From Nageia nagi (taxonomy: Eukaryota; Pinophyta): 64,000 nucleotides of DNA. The position numbers and the translations under genes were made by a program. This document shows, one piece after another, positions 12,043 to 24,599 of this stretch. How positions within the stretch are numbered: position 1 is the first letter of the stretch; each line of letters opens with the position of its first letter. The DNA lies in the NCBI GenBank assembly GCA_050084985.1, contig JBITNC010000001.1:7006001-7070000 (forward strand), given 5' to 3'. The notes below the pieces were generated by a model. It was not told the DNA's origin, did not search any database, and saw only the letters and a program-made list of their open reading frames with translations.

Positions 12043-12605
12043 TGTTGGATAACTCCAAGATCAAAAAATATTGTATTAGGTTAGAATATTACCTTAATAC
12101 ACAAGAAGATTGACTCTTCACATTCACCTTCTTGGGTGACCCTTGAGATATAATGTAACTCTTCATATTCTCTCAGAAATGACACTTCAAATTCTATCAC
12201 ACACAAAGCTATAAATTTACTAAATATAGTAAATAACTAATAATATAATGTGTATACCATAATCCCCAAGGATTAGGTGTCTAACAATAATTAATCACTA
12301 ACTAAGAAAAATACTAACCCTTGTTGTTTGGTTGTCCTTTTTACTAGTGGTTTAAATAATAAACAAATTGCTCAAAGGTAAAATATACAAACACTAACCA
12401 ACAACTATAGATTAGGATTTGCTAACCTACACTTTATTTAATGAATACACTAAATATGACTTATAAATTAAACAAGTTGATTGGTTAATGAAGGTTAAAA
12501 TTTTGATTAATAATGGAACAATGTTCAAATGGTGAGTAAAGCTTACAATCTCACTTAAGGTTTTGTGCCTTAATATTTTATACTTAGTATAGATATTTGA
12601 TAACA
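12043..12605 (-). mobile_element. gypsy-1 5' LTR (outer edge approximate)
   Basis: Next to the primer site the plus strand opens with TGTTGGATAACTCC, i.e. the minus-strand LTR ends in CCAACA. A matching outer edge could be ...GATAACA at 12605, giving TGTTATCAAATATC as the minus-strand start, but no partner LTR is present to confirm it. Length would be about 563 bp. Confidence 0.45.
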
Positions 12606-12747
12606 TCTATAATATTTTTGCCCTTGAATATATTGTTAAATAATCTTATGGCAATAATTTTCTTAGGTCTTGTAAAGACATCAAATGAATATTGGTAATC
12701 TTTGCTTCTATGGCAAATGCTTGTATCCATTTCTTTTGGATTAAGGC

Positions 12748-13260
12748 CACATTATGTATGTTTAAAATATTATCCATGTTGATATTATTTATCTATGTCG
12801 ATTCCACATTGTTTAGGTTTGAAAAATTACTCATGATAATGCCACATTGTTTATATTTAAAAATTTATCCATGATAATGCCACATTGTTTATGTTAAAAA
12901 TTTATCCATTATGATACCACTTTACTTCCATTGTTTGGAGGTTTATCATGTTTATGGAATGATGTCACTTTACTTTGTTGATGCTACTATAATTTCATTG
13001 ATGAGAAGTTTATCAATTTTTATATATTTATGCGACTTTACTTTATTTATATATTAATACCATTTTACTTCCATTGTTGGGAAGTCTATCCATGTTTATG
13101 GATTGATGCCACTTTACTTTATTTATGGATTAATGTCAATTTACATTTTTTATATATTAATGCCACTTTACTTCCATTTTTTGAGAATATTATCCATGGT
13201 TATGGATTTATGAAAATTGAATCCATGTTGATGGGTTGTTGCCATCTTCTTTCTTCCATC
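12748..13260. repeat. 38-bp tandem repeat and degenerate continuation
   Basis: CCACATTGTTTATATTTAAAAATTTATCCATGATAAT-like units start at 12805, 12843 and 12881 (period 38), with looser copies before (12748) and after (12918). From 12918 to 13260 related phrases (GCCACTTTACTT, TTTATGGATTAATG) recur at irregular spacing. No coding content is supported. Confidence 0.7.
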
Positions 13261-13264
13261 TTAT

Positions 13265-13393
13265 GCATCTTGATTTGTGGCAAGGTAAAGTTTGCATCTT
13301 ATTGTTTGTGGTATATGCATCTTGACTTGTGGTATGGTCAAGCTGGGATATTTTTTATAGTATATGAATCTTGACTTGTGTCATGGTTAAATT
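13265..13393. repeat. 52-bp tandem array, left half
   Basis: TATGCATCTTGACTTGTGG-like phrases start at 13265, 13317 and about 13366 (period 49-52). The array is cut at 13393 by element D and resumes at 43227 beyond it with the same unit. Confidence 0.75.
13389..13393. other. element D target site duplication, left (AAATT)
   Basis: AAATT stands directly before the LTR start TGTATGTC and is repeated at 43222-43226 directly after the distal LTR end TCTACA. A 5-bp duplication is normal for gypsy integrases. Confidence 0.8.
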
Positions 13394-14463
13394 TGTATGT
13401 CTAAATTTATGCTAGATATGATTTAACTAGCATAAACAAGTCAAATGCATACATAAACCTCAAACTATACAACTCTATTTTACTTAATGAGCATTAGTTA
13501 GAAATATTGATAAAAATAGGTTCAAATATTTGAATATTAAGCTAAAACTTTGCAAGAATGTCAATAAACTCTAAATACATCTAATGGATGCATACACAAA
13601 TATAGGCCCTTTAAGGCACCTAGGTGAGCATGAAGTGAGTCTCCTCACTTTAAATAGAATGTAAGCCCCCAAGCCTCAATTCATTTAGAAAAAATGAATT
13701 ATGTATGCCTATTGTGCAAATTCTTGAGTCTAAATGCTCTTTGGAAAATTCCTATAGTGTATTTAAACTATGGAAGTAATATTTACATTTTTTATGGATA
13801 AAATTGAGATCTAAGAAATGAAAACCTTAAATTTTTGAAATGAGAAGATCTTTAAATATACTTGAATCAATTAGATTCAAGGATACCCATGAGATAATAT
13901 GAATTTATCCTAAACAACATACTACATGCACATAATTTGGTGGAGGATACAAAAGGTAGATCTTCCAAGCTTTACCATGGTTATATTGCCTTCAAACCCT
14001 ACAAAAACCTTAAATACATATAATACATACAGTAATAGTTCAATTCAACCATATAAATACCATATAAAGGTTACCTCATCAATATGGAAGCAAGCTTTGA
14101 GAGATTTGATGGAAATTTATGGTGAAAACCTTGAATCCTTCAAACCTTGTCTCAAACCCTAGCAATGATCTTAGAGCAACAATGTGAGAGCAAAACTCAT
14201 ATGAGTGTATATGAGCAAATGAATTAGGAGTAGATTTTCTAATTTTGCTTTGATTTATATACCTCTTCATTCAACTTGAGTTATTTGGGGTAGATACCCA
14301 CTTTTTCATATATTTGTGTTTTAAGTAAGTTTTTGCTCTAATTTGGACTTTTGAGTAGTTTGACTTTTCACACTAGATATTAAGAATAAATCAAGCAATG
14401 AGTTACAACATGTCAATGTCATAAAAACATATATTCTCAAAAATTACTTTTTTAGTATCTACA
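13394..14463 (-). mobile_element. element D 3' LTR
   Basis: The plus strand runs from TGTATGTCTAAATTTATGC to ...TAGTATCTACA. It is about 1070 bp and aligns along most of its length with 42080-43221, sharing blocks such as CTAGCATAAACAAGTCAAATG and CCTCATCAATATGGAAGCAAG. Several indels separate the two, including a block of about 75 bp near the equivalent of 42590, which fits an older insertion than the copia elements. Confidence 0.85.
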
Positions 14464-14478
14464 TTTTACCCCTATTGG
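14464..14478 (-). other. element D polypurine tract
   Basis: On the minus strand CCAATAGGGGTAAAA abuts the LTR start TGTAGATAC. The run AGGGGTAAAA is a typical plus-strand primer and supports minus orientation. Confidence 0.6.
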
Positions 14479-17180
14479 ACTAGGTCTTTTGCATAAAAGA
14501 CTTAGTTCAACAAGTGTAGATACTTAGATGTTAGTTGAGAAAACATTTGTAATTTGAACATTTGAACAAAATTTGAACATTTGAATGAAATTAGAACATT
14601 CTGAATTTTGAACTTTGAATAATTTGAAAAAATTGAATGAATATGTAAAAATAATGCATTTATGATAGAAAAAAGCATAAAAATTTGGAACAAGTATGAA
14701 TATGGATTCAAATGTAGTATTTGTAAAATTCAAACCCTAAATAATGTGTTCTTGGAGGTCTAAAAACTTAAAAAATTAATAACAAATATGAAGAGAAATT
14801 CGAATGTAATATTTGTCAAATTTGAATCCTAAACAATATGTTTTTGGAAAAGTTAGAATAAATATGGATAATAATTTGAATGTACCTTACGATAATTCAA
14901 ACCTTAACCAATATGTTCATGGAAACTTCAGAACAAATATGTGTAGCAATTCAAATGTAGTATTCATCAAATTCAAATCCTAAACAATGTGTTTATGGAT
15001 ATAGGAATTTGAACAACTTATATAGTATTTGACAATCAAATGCATCAAACCTATGCAAAGCATTCATGATTAAGTAAGCACTTAAACATACTAGCAAGCA
15101 TGTAATCTTGCTAAACAATCTTGAAATTTGAACAATTTGAAAAAATTTATGTCAAGTGAAAATTCGATAGCTTTGAACAATTTTACAAGTTTTGTAATAA
15201 GATACTCTTTTCAATATAAAATAAATTTGAAAAATCAAATGGTTCCCCCCTCGAGCAATATTGCATTGATTGCAATGATCAATACAAAATTGATAAAAAA
15301 GGAAGAATGTGTGCGTGATAATTGTGAAATTTTTTTCTATTTAATGTTTTTTTCCCTAATATAATTTTGAAATAAAGTACATGGTGAAAAATATAATTTT
15401 GAACAAATTTGCATCAATTTTAGCCCACCATGAGGTAAAAAAGCAAACTTGGACTTAAAAATAATCAAAAAGAGGTAAATAAGTAAGAAAATTAACCTTT
15501 TTTTACCTCGTATGTTACATGTGCAAGGTGCAATTTTGATGTAAAGTGAGTAATCAATCGAGATGATAGTGAATGATGCACCTCCAAGTCAAATAGTTTT
15601 TGGTAAACTACATCGGGGATGCCAAGTAGGCCTAAAAATACAAATTACCCATTTTTTATGTAATTTTTGAATTTTTTAGTGTATTTTAGTTTAAAAAATA
15701 ATGTAGAAATGTTCATTTTCATGTTAAAAATGCAAACTACCCTAATTTTGTCATATAAATACTTAAAATGAACATTTAGATGATAAAAAATAATCCCTCA
15801 AAATGGAACCTTCCAAAATGAGCTAAATCAAAAGATATTTGAATTCCAAAAAATGCTCAACAAGAGGGTTTTACATGTTTTTTTGCTCATTAAGCACAAA
15901 TGGTGGTTTAGATTCAAAAGTCATTTAATATCCACCTAGGTTTTTGCCATGCATAAACTTTCCATGGAACCAAATTCTCAAAAAAAATTGATCAATTCTA
16001 TTAAAACATTATTTTTCCCCAAAAAATTCATGAAACAAGGATTTTTGAATTTGAATTTTGCAAATATCTCCAAATCTAGACATCAAATTGTAAAATAGAT
16101 AGGAATCAACCCAATTTTTTTACCCTAATTAGGTAGCCATGGATCTCATTTCATGAAGAATGGAGCATTTTTTAGCATTTTAGTTAATTTTGGGCTTCTT
16201 GAACCCTAAGCATGGTCCATATTTACATCCTAGGCTAGGCGTAGTGCACCTAGGTCTAGGTGTGGTGCACTTGGGCACCTTTCCCTAGGTATGGTGTGCC
16301 TCACCTTAGGCACAATACACCTAGCTTGTAAACCATTTTAGGTCCTATTTGTCTCATTTTTTAAGATTTTGACCTCCAAATTATGTGTTTGAACATTGTT
16401 GAAGGGATATTACTTGGATTTAATGCTTTGTATACTGAATTGAACCTATATTCACCTAATTTCATTAATTTTTATAAGTTGAATCATTTTTTATCCAAAA
16501 AATACAATTTTGATACTTTTTTCAAAAAAATGTCAAGTTGGTTGTTGTAACTTTTAGAATTCATTGGTTGGTGTCATAAGATACTAAAAGTTGATTAAAC
16601 ACCAAAAAATGTAGATTTCTTACTAAATTTACATAATTTTGTAGTTGTTCATGTTGGATGCAAATTTGCTTTTCTTGTAAAAATGACTTTGTCAAATGCA
16701 AAATTTTGTTTCACTATTACACACTTGCTTATTAAATAACATCAACTTTAAAAATTATTGAAGTAAATGTATCTTCTAAGCTATTAGCATGGTTTCCACT
16801 AAGGCAACAATTCGTAGTAATGCTTTTGTAAATTTTGAAACATACCTCATACACATTGTTGAGAAGTTAGCAACTTTTACCATGTAGAAAATGTTTTTAA
16901 TTCAAGTTTAATATTTTTTGGTATCTTGATACTAGGTATAAGTTGCCCTAGTGTGAAGTGGGACATATCTTGTTTACATGGACCATAATTAGTATGAAGT
17001 GCTTTAATACAAAAATGTATACTTGGTGACATTTGAATGTTATGATACACCATTTACTGTAGAGATGACATTACAATGAAGGAAACAAAATTTTTGGAAC
17101 TCTTACAAATGCAACTTTGATTTTTGATAGATAAACTAGATTGCACATATAATAACATGACTAATTTAGTTTATTTTATT
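14479..17180 (-). other. element D 3' non-coding region
   Basis: Mostly A+T-rich sequence without a supported gene. It holds a 75-92 bp repeat (14709-15000) and a block of GTGCAC/CCTAGG phrases (16230-16330), listed separately. The short open stretches here are chance frames in A+T-rich DNA. Confidence 0.5.
14709..15000. repeat. imperfect 75-92 bp tandem repeat, 4 copies
   Basis: CAAATGTAGTATTTGTAAAATTC-like units start near 14709, 14801, 14877 and 14952, each followed by an AAACAATRTGTTYWTGG phrase. Spacing shrinks from 92 to about 75 bp. Surrounding text is rich in TTTGAACATTTGAA words. Confidence 0.7.
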
Positions 17181-17199
17181 AGTTTTATAATCAATTGAG

Positions 17200-18500
17200 A
17201 CTATATGCATGCAACATAGGTTTTGCAAGCCATACGTATAGGTATAATGAGAGATATCAGAACTAAAGCAGACATGGATACATATTGTGGGTTTGGGATA
17301 TATGAGCATGATACACAAGGTTGTAGTGAACTTTGGGTATGTTACAACCTTGTGCAAGTGATGGGACTCTTCCACCAACACTTTCCATCTTTTGATGGGA
17401 GAGTCAACTGTGACCTTAGAGGATGTTTGGAGGATTCTCAAGATTCTAATGGAGTATGCACCTATGATTGGGCTATCAAATGAGGTGGATAGAGATGTGG
17501 TAGCTATTAGAGTAGTTGACCATCAATATCATCTACTATGGTAGGGAAAAGGAGGGTTATACTATGAGCATGCTGTTGAGGCTAGGATCATAGATGGATA
17601 GACTTGTTTCATGATAATTCTCATAACTTTAGTTGTTCTACCAGATGCTTCAGATTGCAAGTTTCCTTATAAGCTCTATTAGGTTTTGAAGGAGATGCAA
17701 GAGGACACTTGAGTATTTTCTTGGGTACCAGCCTTCCTAAGATAACTCTACTATGAGTTAAAGGATATGAAGACAAGGGTCTATATAGGGAAATGTTGCT
17801 CACTATTTCTATAGGATTGGGGATGGGATCATATAGCAATGACATGACTAGTAGGTATACCTTATGATATGCATGCTCAAGATGCTCTTTTGCTTGAGGA
17901 TCCTACCATAGAGTGTCCTTACATGATGCATGAGTGACATAACTATGAGCCCAATATTGGATGCATTAAAGGTGGTCAAGTGGCTTACTTCAAAGATATA
18001 TTTAGGAGATTACAACCTAAATACATAATCTAGAGATCATATTGGGATGAGGATAGGATACAACTAGCTTGTACCAGGAGAATGAGATGGGTACTTACCT
18101 ATAGGGATCAAATAGAGTTTTTTTAGTACCACCAAGTACTTTGACACTTTAGAAAAATATAGGATGTACCTTTAGCTAATGGTGTACAATAGGTTGAATG
18201 GTAAATATAGGAAGCCTCATCACATGTACCAAGATACCTACATAAAGGTAAATAATGATAAGGAGAAGCTCAAAGACCAAGATGATGTAGGTTGCATAGA
18301 AGCCTACACTAGATAGTGGATTGCTCGACATCATGATGTGGTTCAAGGAGGAGGCTAAGGAGTACGAGGGTGATCCCTTATAGAGATAGTTTAGACATGA
18401 GTAGGGGTTCCCCTAATGTGATGAGGTAGGTCTTGTAGGGATAGTTGATCTCATATTAGTGATAATAAAGGCACAAATTGTAGACCTAGAGTATTAACTA
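17200..18500 (+). pseudogene. plant mobile domain (aminotransferase-like) frame, antisense in element D
   Basis: On the plus strand, opposite to the retrotransposon genes, the segment near 17340-17480 reads WDSSTNTFHLLMGESTVTL then EDVWRILKILMEY, the conserved opening of plant mobile domain (PMD) proteins (W.p.thtFHlp.GE.tvTLeDV). Further on I read VGIPYDMHAQDALLLED, IKGGQVAYFKDIFRRLQPK and RRMRWVLTYRDQIEFF, which fit the later part of PMD. Stops occur throughout. PMDs occur in cellular MAIN/MAIL-type proteins and in transposable elements; extra antisense frames before the 3' LTR are described for Tat-lineage elements. Here the frame starts on the LTR side and runs towards integrase, as expected. 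Confidence 0.65.
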
Positions 18501-20130
18501 GCAAAGTAAGATTGCATTCTAGAGTAGAGTAGGCAGGATGAGTAGGAGAGCCAAATCCATGAGGTAGAGCTTCATTAGCAAGTATAAGATTTATAGCAAC
18601 ATGCACAAGAGTACAAATAAAGTCTAGATAGCATTGATCCTAGTCAAAGAGAACTAGATATGTCTCAAACCATGTTGAGCTTATGCTATTAGTTGGAGAG
18701 CCATTATAATATGATTATGATCTATTAGGTATAGTTTATATGAAGGGTGATTCCAGTGCCATACATACCATTGATTTGACAAAGTAGGACCTATAGGACC
18801 TAAATAACACATGGCACACATAGGGCCTCTATAAGTATGCATGTGGTGAGCTTATTACATGAGACCTCCCATCCACATAATAGGACTAGACATATAGGGG
18901 GGAGAGGTCTAGATACATCCCAATTTGTGGTGAGACAACAAGAGAGATCTCCATATTCTTTCTAAAAACTTTGAGGATGGATGAGACACACACATTTTGG
19001 TTAGAAATACTACATAGGCTAAGACTAGACATATGAGACTAGTGTATGTTGTTAAATGATATTTTTGTATCAAATCACTCTGGATAGCTTATGTAGTTTT
19101 TATGATGGCTTATTCCACCTCTTTATATATATATACATGATGGTTTGTTTACATGTGTTGATCTGAAATCATGATGAATGTATTTATGTTATTTTCTATT
19201 ATTATGATGGTTATGGTATGTGATGGTTCAATTCATGCATATTTTTATTATTACACATATGAGATGGTTATGATCGATTTATTTCATACATGGATTTAGG
19301 TGAATGAGTTTTAATATTTCAAAATGGAAAAGAAAATATGATGGTATGATGTAGGATTTTTAGAATGGAGTTCCATTTTAATGTGTTGAATGAGACCTTG
19401 TTCTTCCCATTTTATGAAACAATGCAAGAAAATCCATTCAACAATCCTGACCCATAGTGAGAGATGATGATAACATTAATAATTAAAAACTATAAAATAC
19501 AATAAGTGGACACAATGATCAATATGAATAGGTTTGGAATCAAATTTCATATTAATGTGTAAGACAAGCTCTAACCCTAACTAGACTAGGAAATATTTTT
19601 CATCAAACTTTTCCATGAACTTTATGAATTGTTAAGAAAATACAATTGAAAATGAAGCAAGCACATGAAAGTGAAGATAAGTTAAGAGATCGATGCTAGA
19701 AATGAGTGACTAGTGGTTTGTGTATCCCTAAAAAAGGTAGAAAATACTAAAAGTAATAAATCATCCAAGTATCAATCCTAAATATCAAGATCTAGCTTAA
19801 TGAAACAAAACTTTGGTAGATGAAAAGAGACCCTTGTAGCTACTTGGTATAGCTTGCATAGGAATCCTTTTTAGATGGGTACATAAATCAAAAAAAGCAA
19901 AGTCAAATAAGACTAAATCTCAATGCAGAATAATGGCAATGAATTCAAACAAGACTAACTCTCACTATAAAATGATGGTGATGATGAAATGAGAACAAGA
20001 CAATGATGGATTTATATGATGATTAAGACAAATATTTTGTATAATTATTTTACCATTTTTAAGAACATAGGATGCAAGATAAACAAAAATAATTCTAACA
20101 CATAAGAAAACCATGCCTCCCCCTAGATAT
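18501..20130. other. spacer between PMD frame and integrase C-terminus
   Basis: The first 400 bases may be the eroded PMD C-terminus (for example plus-strand QDEQESQIHEVELHQQV-like glutamine/glutamate-rich text near 18540-18600). After 19000 I see only A+T-rich sequence with TATGATGGTT-type repeats and no motif. Confidence 0.35.
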
Positions 20131-20134
20131 AGAA

Positions 20135-20344
20135 TGGAAAAAGGTGTATGATATTAATTGATTTAGCCTCTTCTATCCCTTACAAGGTAGCTAAGTGATA
20201 TGCCCCTAATCCAAATTTGTGTTTAATAACATAAGGTCCTAACCAGTTTGGAGTGAACTTATCCCTCAAAGTCTACTCTAAATATGAGTGCTACTAATTT
20301 TATTTGAGGAGCACATCACCTATCTAAAATTCTTGAGACTTTAT
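20135..20344 (-). pseudogene. element D integrase C-terminus, cut by chromovirus
   Basis: The minus strand reads DKFTPNWLGPYVIKHKF then GLGAYHLATL, the GPY/F-type integrase C-terminal module (gKFtp.W.GPYvi...gayrL). It continues the frame found at 26283-26330 (ALEHFKVYQNHLKQAYSK) once the plus-strand chromovirus between them is ignored. This continuity proves the insertion point inside integrase. Confidence 0.7.
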
Positions 20345-20753
20345 TGTTAGGATCCCACATCCTAACATTTTAGTGGTAGTATTAGTATTTTATTAAATTA
20401 TCAGCCTATATTGTAAATTGTAATATTATGATTATAAGGGTGGGGCTCAATTTTGCATTACTATTAGGGTTAGGGTTAGTTTATTGTAAATAGGCAAAAG
20501 TGTGTGGAGAAATGATCTTGAAGATTATTTTTCACTTTTGGAGTTGTAAGGAGGTAGCCCCCTCAAAGCAACCTATAATTCTATTACTATTTAGTAAAAT
20601 CCTATCCTTATATTCTTATTATTGCTATTTCATGTTCTATTTATTAATGCATGCTCTATTATTTCCACTAGATAGTTGTCATTTTCCTATTTCAAATCAA
20701 TATTCATTTCATTTCTATAATATTTCCTTTTTTATATTTATAGCATTATAACA
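20345..20753 (+). mobile_element. chromovirus 5' LTR
   Basis: It starts TGTTAGGATCCCACATCCTAACA, whose first 22 bases form an inverted repeat (GTTAGGATC / GATCCTAAC-like), and ends ...TAGCATTATAACA. It contains TTAGGGTTAGGGTTAG at about 20464 and a TATA-like TTGTAAATAGG. The 3' copy lies at 25876-26282. Confidence 0.85.
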
Positions 20754-20755
20754 TC

Positions 20756-20767
20756 TAGTATTAAAGC
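20756..20767 (+). other. chromovirus primer binding site, mutated
   Basis: TAGTATTAAAGC stands two bases after the LTR end. Relative to the initiator-Met complement TGGTATCAGAGC it differs by three transitions (G>A, C>T, G>A), consistent with decay. Confidence 0.6.
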
Positions 20768-21512
20768 TCTTTCTAGGGCCATTCTATTGTAGGAAAATAA
20801 AAATAAAAAATTCTTAAAGTTATAAGCTACAAATTAAGGGTTTTAAAATATCCAGGAGGATCTGTTGTTTTTAGCTAAGCACACTTGCCCATAAAGCTAT
20901 TTATGAAGTGAGGTGCAAAAAACTTTGCACCAATACCCAAACCTTAGATAGAACCCTACACAAAATTAGACTCCACATACCAAAAGGTATATTAAAGACT
21001 ATCTAGGCTATAAATGGAAACTAGGTAGGAAGCTATGTCAACCATATGTAAACTATAGTGCACTAGCAAGTGCTGCTAGAAAGTTACTTGTCATAGAAGC
21101 CATCTCTGCAACCTCTTTCCTTACAAAAGTTAGATAGGAGGGTTATTTAGACAAGCCTATAGAGTAGATAATATTTACCTTAGAATCATTCCTTCACACA
21201 AAAAACATTGATTCAACAAGCGAAATGTATGATTTTAGAGCCACCAAAAATAGCAATTTAGAGGTAGCAAAAACTTCAGAGCTAAATAACTAAAAATCTA
21301 TATTATTTTAGCAATTGTTAATAAAAGTAGACAGACCCATAGATGTAAAAAAAAGTTTGAGAGTCTAAAAATCATAATTAAAAGACCTAGCCCATTGTGA
21401 TCATATTTTTGAGCTGATCATTTTAATATATTAGACCCATACACTTTTTTGGGTAATTTCTAAAAATAGCAATTTCCAAAAATAATAGCTTCAGAAATAG
21501 TAGTTTCCAGAA

Positions 21513-22480
21513 ATGGCACCTGAGACAAGATCTGAAATAGTAGCACAAGCTGATCTTACCATGATGACATTTCAAACTATGATCCAACAAATGGTAGATA
21601 CACTTACCAGTTCATTCAAGGTAGAAATCTATCCAATATAGACCTAAAGACAAACCCTTGATAGTAAATATGATAGTGTCCAACTAAGTCTTAGTCATAC
21701 CAATAATGCATCCAGTTCACAACAATTAGGACAATAAAGAAATCTATAGGGGTACCATCATAACTTTTAAGGCAAACAAGGTGGTTTCATTCTTATCTAC
21801 ACAACCAAATTAGATTTTCTTTGATTTGATGGAGATGATCCCACTGGTTGGATTTATAAGTCTGGATAGTATTTCACATTGAACCAAATTCTAGAGGATT
21901 TGAAGGTGCACATGGAAACTTTTCATTTGGACCATGAGGCTCTCCAATGGCACTAGTGGTACTCAAAAATGCATCCTACTCCTTCATGGGATGAATTTAC
22001 TCAACAATTCTTGATTAATTTTGGTCCTAATGACTATGAATATTTCACAAGGGCATTGACCAAGTTACATCAAACTACAATAGTCAAATAATACCAAAAT
22101 TAGTTTGAGAAATTGGCAAATCACATAGAGGGGTTAGATGATGAATTTTTCACAAGTTGTTTTATCAGTGGATTAAAGAAAAAAATTAAACCAAAGGTCA
22201 AAATGTTTAATCCCAAAACTATGATGGATGTTATTGCTTTGGCAAAGATCATTAAAGATAAAGCTAATAGTTCATCGATGAAATGTAAGAACCTCATTCA
22301 CAAAAACACATAATATTTCCCATTCCTTAAATAACATAAGTGTTCCACTATCAAATTGCATAATGCAAACTATGAAGTTAACATGGGAAGATATGGAAGA
22401 GAATCAAAACAAGGGTTTGTGCTATAATTGTGATGAGAAATTTGTTCATGGTCATTGTTGTACTTAACAAAAGTTATATT
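21513..22480 (+). pseudogene. chromovirus gag, degenerate
   Basis: A start at 21513 gives MAPETRSEIVAQADLTMM. The capsid part includes FDGDDPTGWIYKS-type text near 21820-21860, LHQTTIVK and, in the open stretch 22113-22313, HIEGLDDEFFTSCFISGLK and KPKVKMFNPKTMMDVIALAK, which match plant chromovirus gag (vegL.....F..GLk..i...v......t...ai.lAk). A nucleocapsid knuckle follows near 22417 as CYNCDEKFVHGHCC, close to the usual CxxCxxxxxxxHxC form. Internal stops make it non-functional. Confidence 0.75.
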
Positions 22481-22960
22481 TGCTTCATGTTGATGCTCCT
22501 AGTGAAGAGATATATGAGAGTGTACCCAAAGATGCTACAAAGGAAATTCTAGATGAGAAGGCCCTAATTATCTCTTACAATGCATTGGTAGAAATTAGTA
22601 CCCCTCAAACTATGAAGGTCAAAGGGTTTTTTAAAAAACACCCTCTCATAATATTATTGCATTTAGGAAGCACTCATAATTTCATTGATCCATAGGTGGC
22701 TAAGGTTGTTGATTGTTACATCCACCTTACAAATAATTTTGAGGTTATGGTTGGTAATGAAGGAAAAATAGCATGTAAAGGCACATGTCACAATGTCAAA
22801 CTAAGCATGGATCACTATACTTTGAAAAGTGTCATGTACACTTTACCACTTGGGGGATGTGATATAGTTTTGAGGGTACAATAGCTAAGGACTTTGGGCA
22901 CCATGCAATGGAATTTTGTATAGCTATGGATGACCTTAAAGATAGATGAACAAGAGCATA
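22480..22960 (+). pseudogene. chromovirus aspartic protease, degenerate
   Basis: The motif region reads LHLGSTHNFIDP, where chromoviruses normally have D-S-G-S-THNFI, so the catalytic aspartate is gone. The downstream text KVVDCYIHLTNNFEVMVGNEG and a later LPLGGCDIVLRVQ block are the usual flap and C-terminal blocks. A TAG separates the two open parts at 22693. Confidence 0.7.
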
Positions 22961-23149
22961 CTCTTAGGGTATTATAAGGTGGACCTATACAAATTATGAA
23001 CTCACATCACATGGAAAATATCCTATAGAAAACTAGAAAAGGGATGCTAGCATAGTTATACTCTTTATTAATCATTGAATCTAAATTCATAGAGCCTAAG
23101 GATCTATAGCCCATATTAAGTAATCATGAAAGTACCTTTGAGGAACCAA

Positions 23150-23760
23150 TGGGCTTACCACCCTAGTGATCACATGATCATGCTATCTAGTTGGTGGCTT
23201 GAAGTCACCCACCAAACATTCATCCTTATCAGTATCCTTGTTTATAAAAAATGAAATTTAAAAATTAGTTAAGGAACTATTGGATGCATGAGTAATCCAG
23301 CCTAGCATAAGCCCATATTCTTCTCCAATTATATTAGTTCATAAGAAAGATGGTTTGTGGCATATATGTGTGGATTTCAAGGCCCTCAATAAAATTACCA
23401 TCAAGGAAAAAAAATTTCATACTAGTCATTAATGAATTATTGGATGAACTACATGGGACAAGATATTTTTCCAAGTTCAACCTATGATCTGGGGATCACC
23501 AAATTTTCCTAAAGGAGGAGGATATACCAAAAATTGCATTTCACACCCATGAGGGCCATTATGTGTTCCTAATCATGCCTTTTAGCCTTAAAAATGTTCC
23601 ATCCATATTTCAAAGTTTAATGAATCAGATGTTTTGTCTATTCCTTAGGAAATTCATTTTAGTTTTCTTTGATGATATCTTGATCTACAATAAGACATGG
23701 CAAGAACATGTGCCACATGTTTACCAAACCTTACAAATTTTGAAGTAACACTAGATATAT
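23150..23760 (+). pseudogene. chromovirus reverse transcriptase, degenerate
   Basis: The RT region reads [20 protein letters not shown] near 23340 and, in an open stretch at 23563-23748, IMPFSLKNVPSIFQSLMN followed by FFDDILIYNKTWQEH. FFDD replaces the more common YFDD/FFDD variants and keeps both catalytic aspartates. Blocks are in the right order for Ty3/gypsy RT. Stops and a frameshift around 23410 disable it. Confidence 0.8.
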
Positions 23761-24059
23761 GAAAAAAATCAAAATGTTCATTCAATAAGAGGTAAATTGA
23801 CTACTTAGGCCATATTATATCAAAAGAGGGAGTTAAGGTGGATCCACAAAAGATTATTGACATGCAAAACTAGTATATTCTTACATCTTTGAAAAGTATT
23901 TGAGGATTTTTGGGGTTAACAAGCTATTATAGAAAATTTGTGAAGGATTATGGCAATATTGTAGCACCTCTAACCATGTTGTTGTAAAAGAATGCATTCC
24001 AATGGTTCCCTCAAGCTAAGGCAACTTTCCTTAAGCTCAAGGTGGTTATGTGTATCACC

Positions 24060-24415
24060 TTGGTATTAGTAATGTTAGATTTTTCTAAAATATTTGTGAT
24101 AGAAAGTGATGCTTATGGAGTAGGAATTGAGGTAGTATTGATGTCTAGTAAAAATTTGGGTGAATCCACTTATGAAAAATAAATGCTTACCATCATTCAT
24201 GCAGTTCAATGTTGGAGACCATATCTCATTGGTCACCATTTCATCATCCTCACAGATCATCATAGTTTGAAATTTTTCATTGAGCAATGCATTTCTACAC
24301 CTAAGCAACAAAAATGGGTGACTAAACTACTGGGGTATGATTATGAGATAGAATACTATAAAGGTAAAGAGAATATGGTTGCTGATGATTTATCTAAAAA
24401 ATTTGAAAATTAAGT
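24060..24415 (+). pseudogene. chromovirus RNase H, degenerate
   Basis: After LDFSKIFVIESDAYGVGIE (near 24075), the open stretch 24183-24413 reads CWRPYLIGHHFIILTDHHSL then KWVTKLLGYDYEIEYYKGKE and MVADDLSKK. These are the standard blocks of RT-linked RNase H in chromoviruses, including TDH.SL and the DaLSR-like end. A TAA at 24181 splits it. Confidence 0.75.
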
Positions 24416-24599
24416 AGCACTACAAGCTCTTTCATCTCCTATTCCTTAATGGTTGGATAAAGTTAAATAAGAGTGGGTAGAGGATAGCTCCACCTAAGAA
24501 TTATTAAAACAAATCACTCAAGACCCCACAAGTAAATCATACCACACACAACATGATGGTATTTTGAGATTCAAAAGTTAAATTTTATCACTATCTCCT

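Larger units (their letters stand above)
1881..12605 (-). mobile_element. gypsy-1: degenerate Ty3/gypsy retrotransposon
   Basis: On the minus strand, from high to low coordinates, it shows an LTR, primer site, leader, gag, protease, an RNase H-like domain, reverse transcriptase with YLDD, RNase H, integrase zinc finger and integrase core. All frames are broken by stops and frameshifts, and no second LTR is seen on the left, where family-A copia sequence begins. The presence of two RNase H domains resembles Tat-lineage plant gypsy elements, but here the extra RNase H precedes RT. It is old and non-functional. Confidence 0.8.

Noticed and set aside
20464-20480. Interstitial telomere from TTAGGG repeats
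   Set aside because: Only two to three units, present in both LTRs of a retrotransposon, and the plant telomere unit is normally TTTAGGG.
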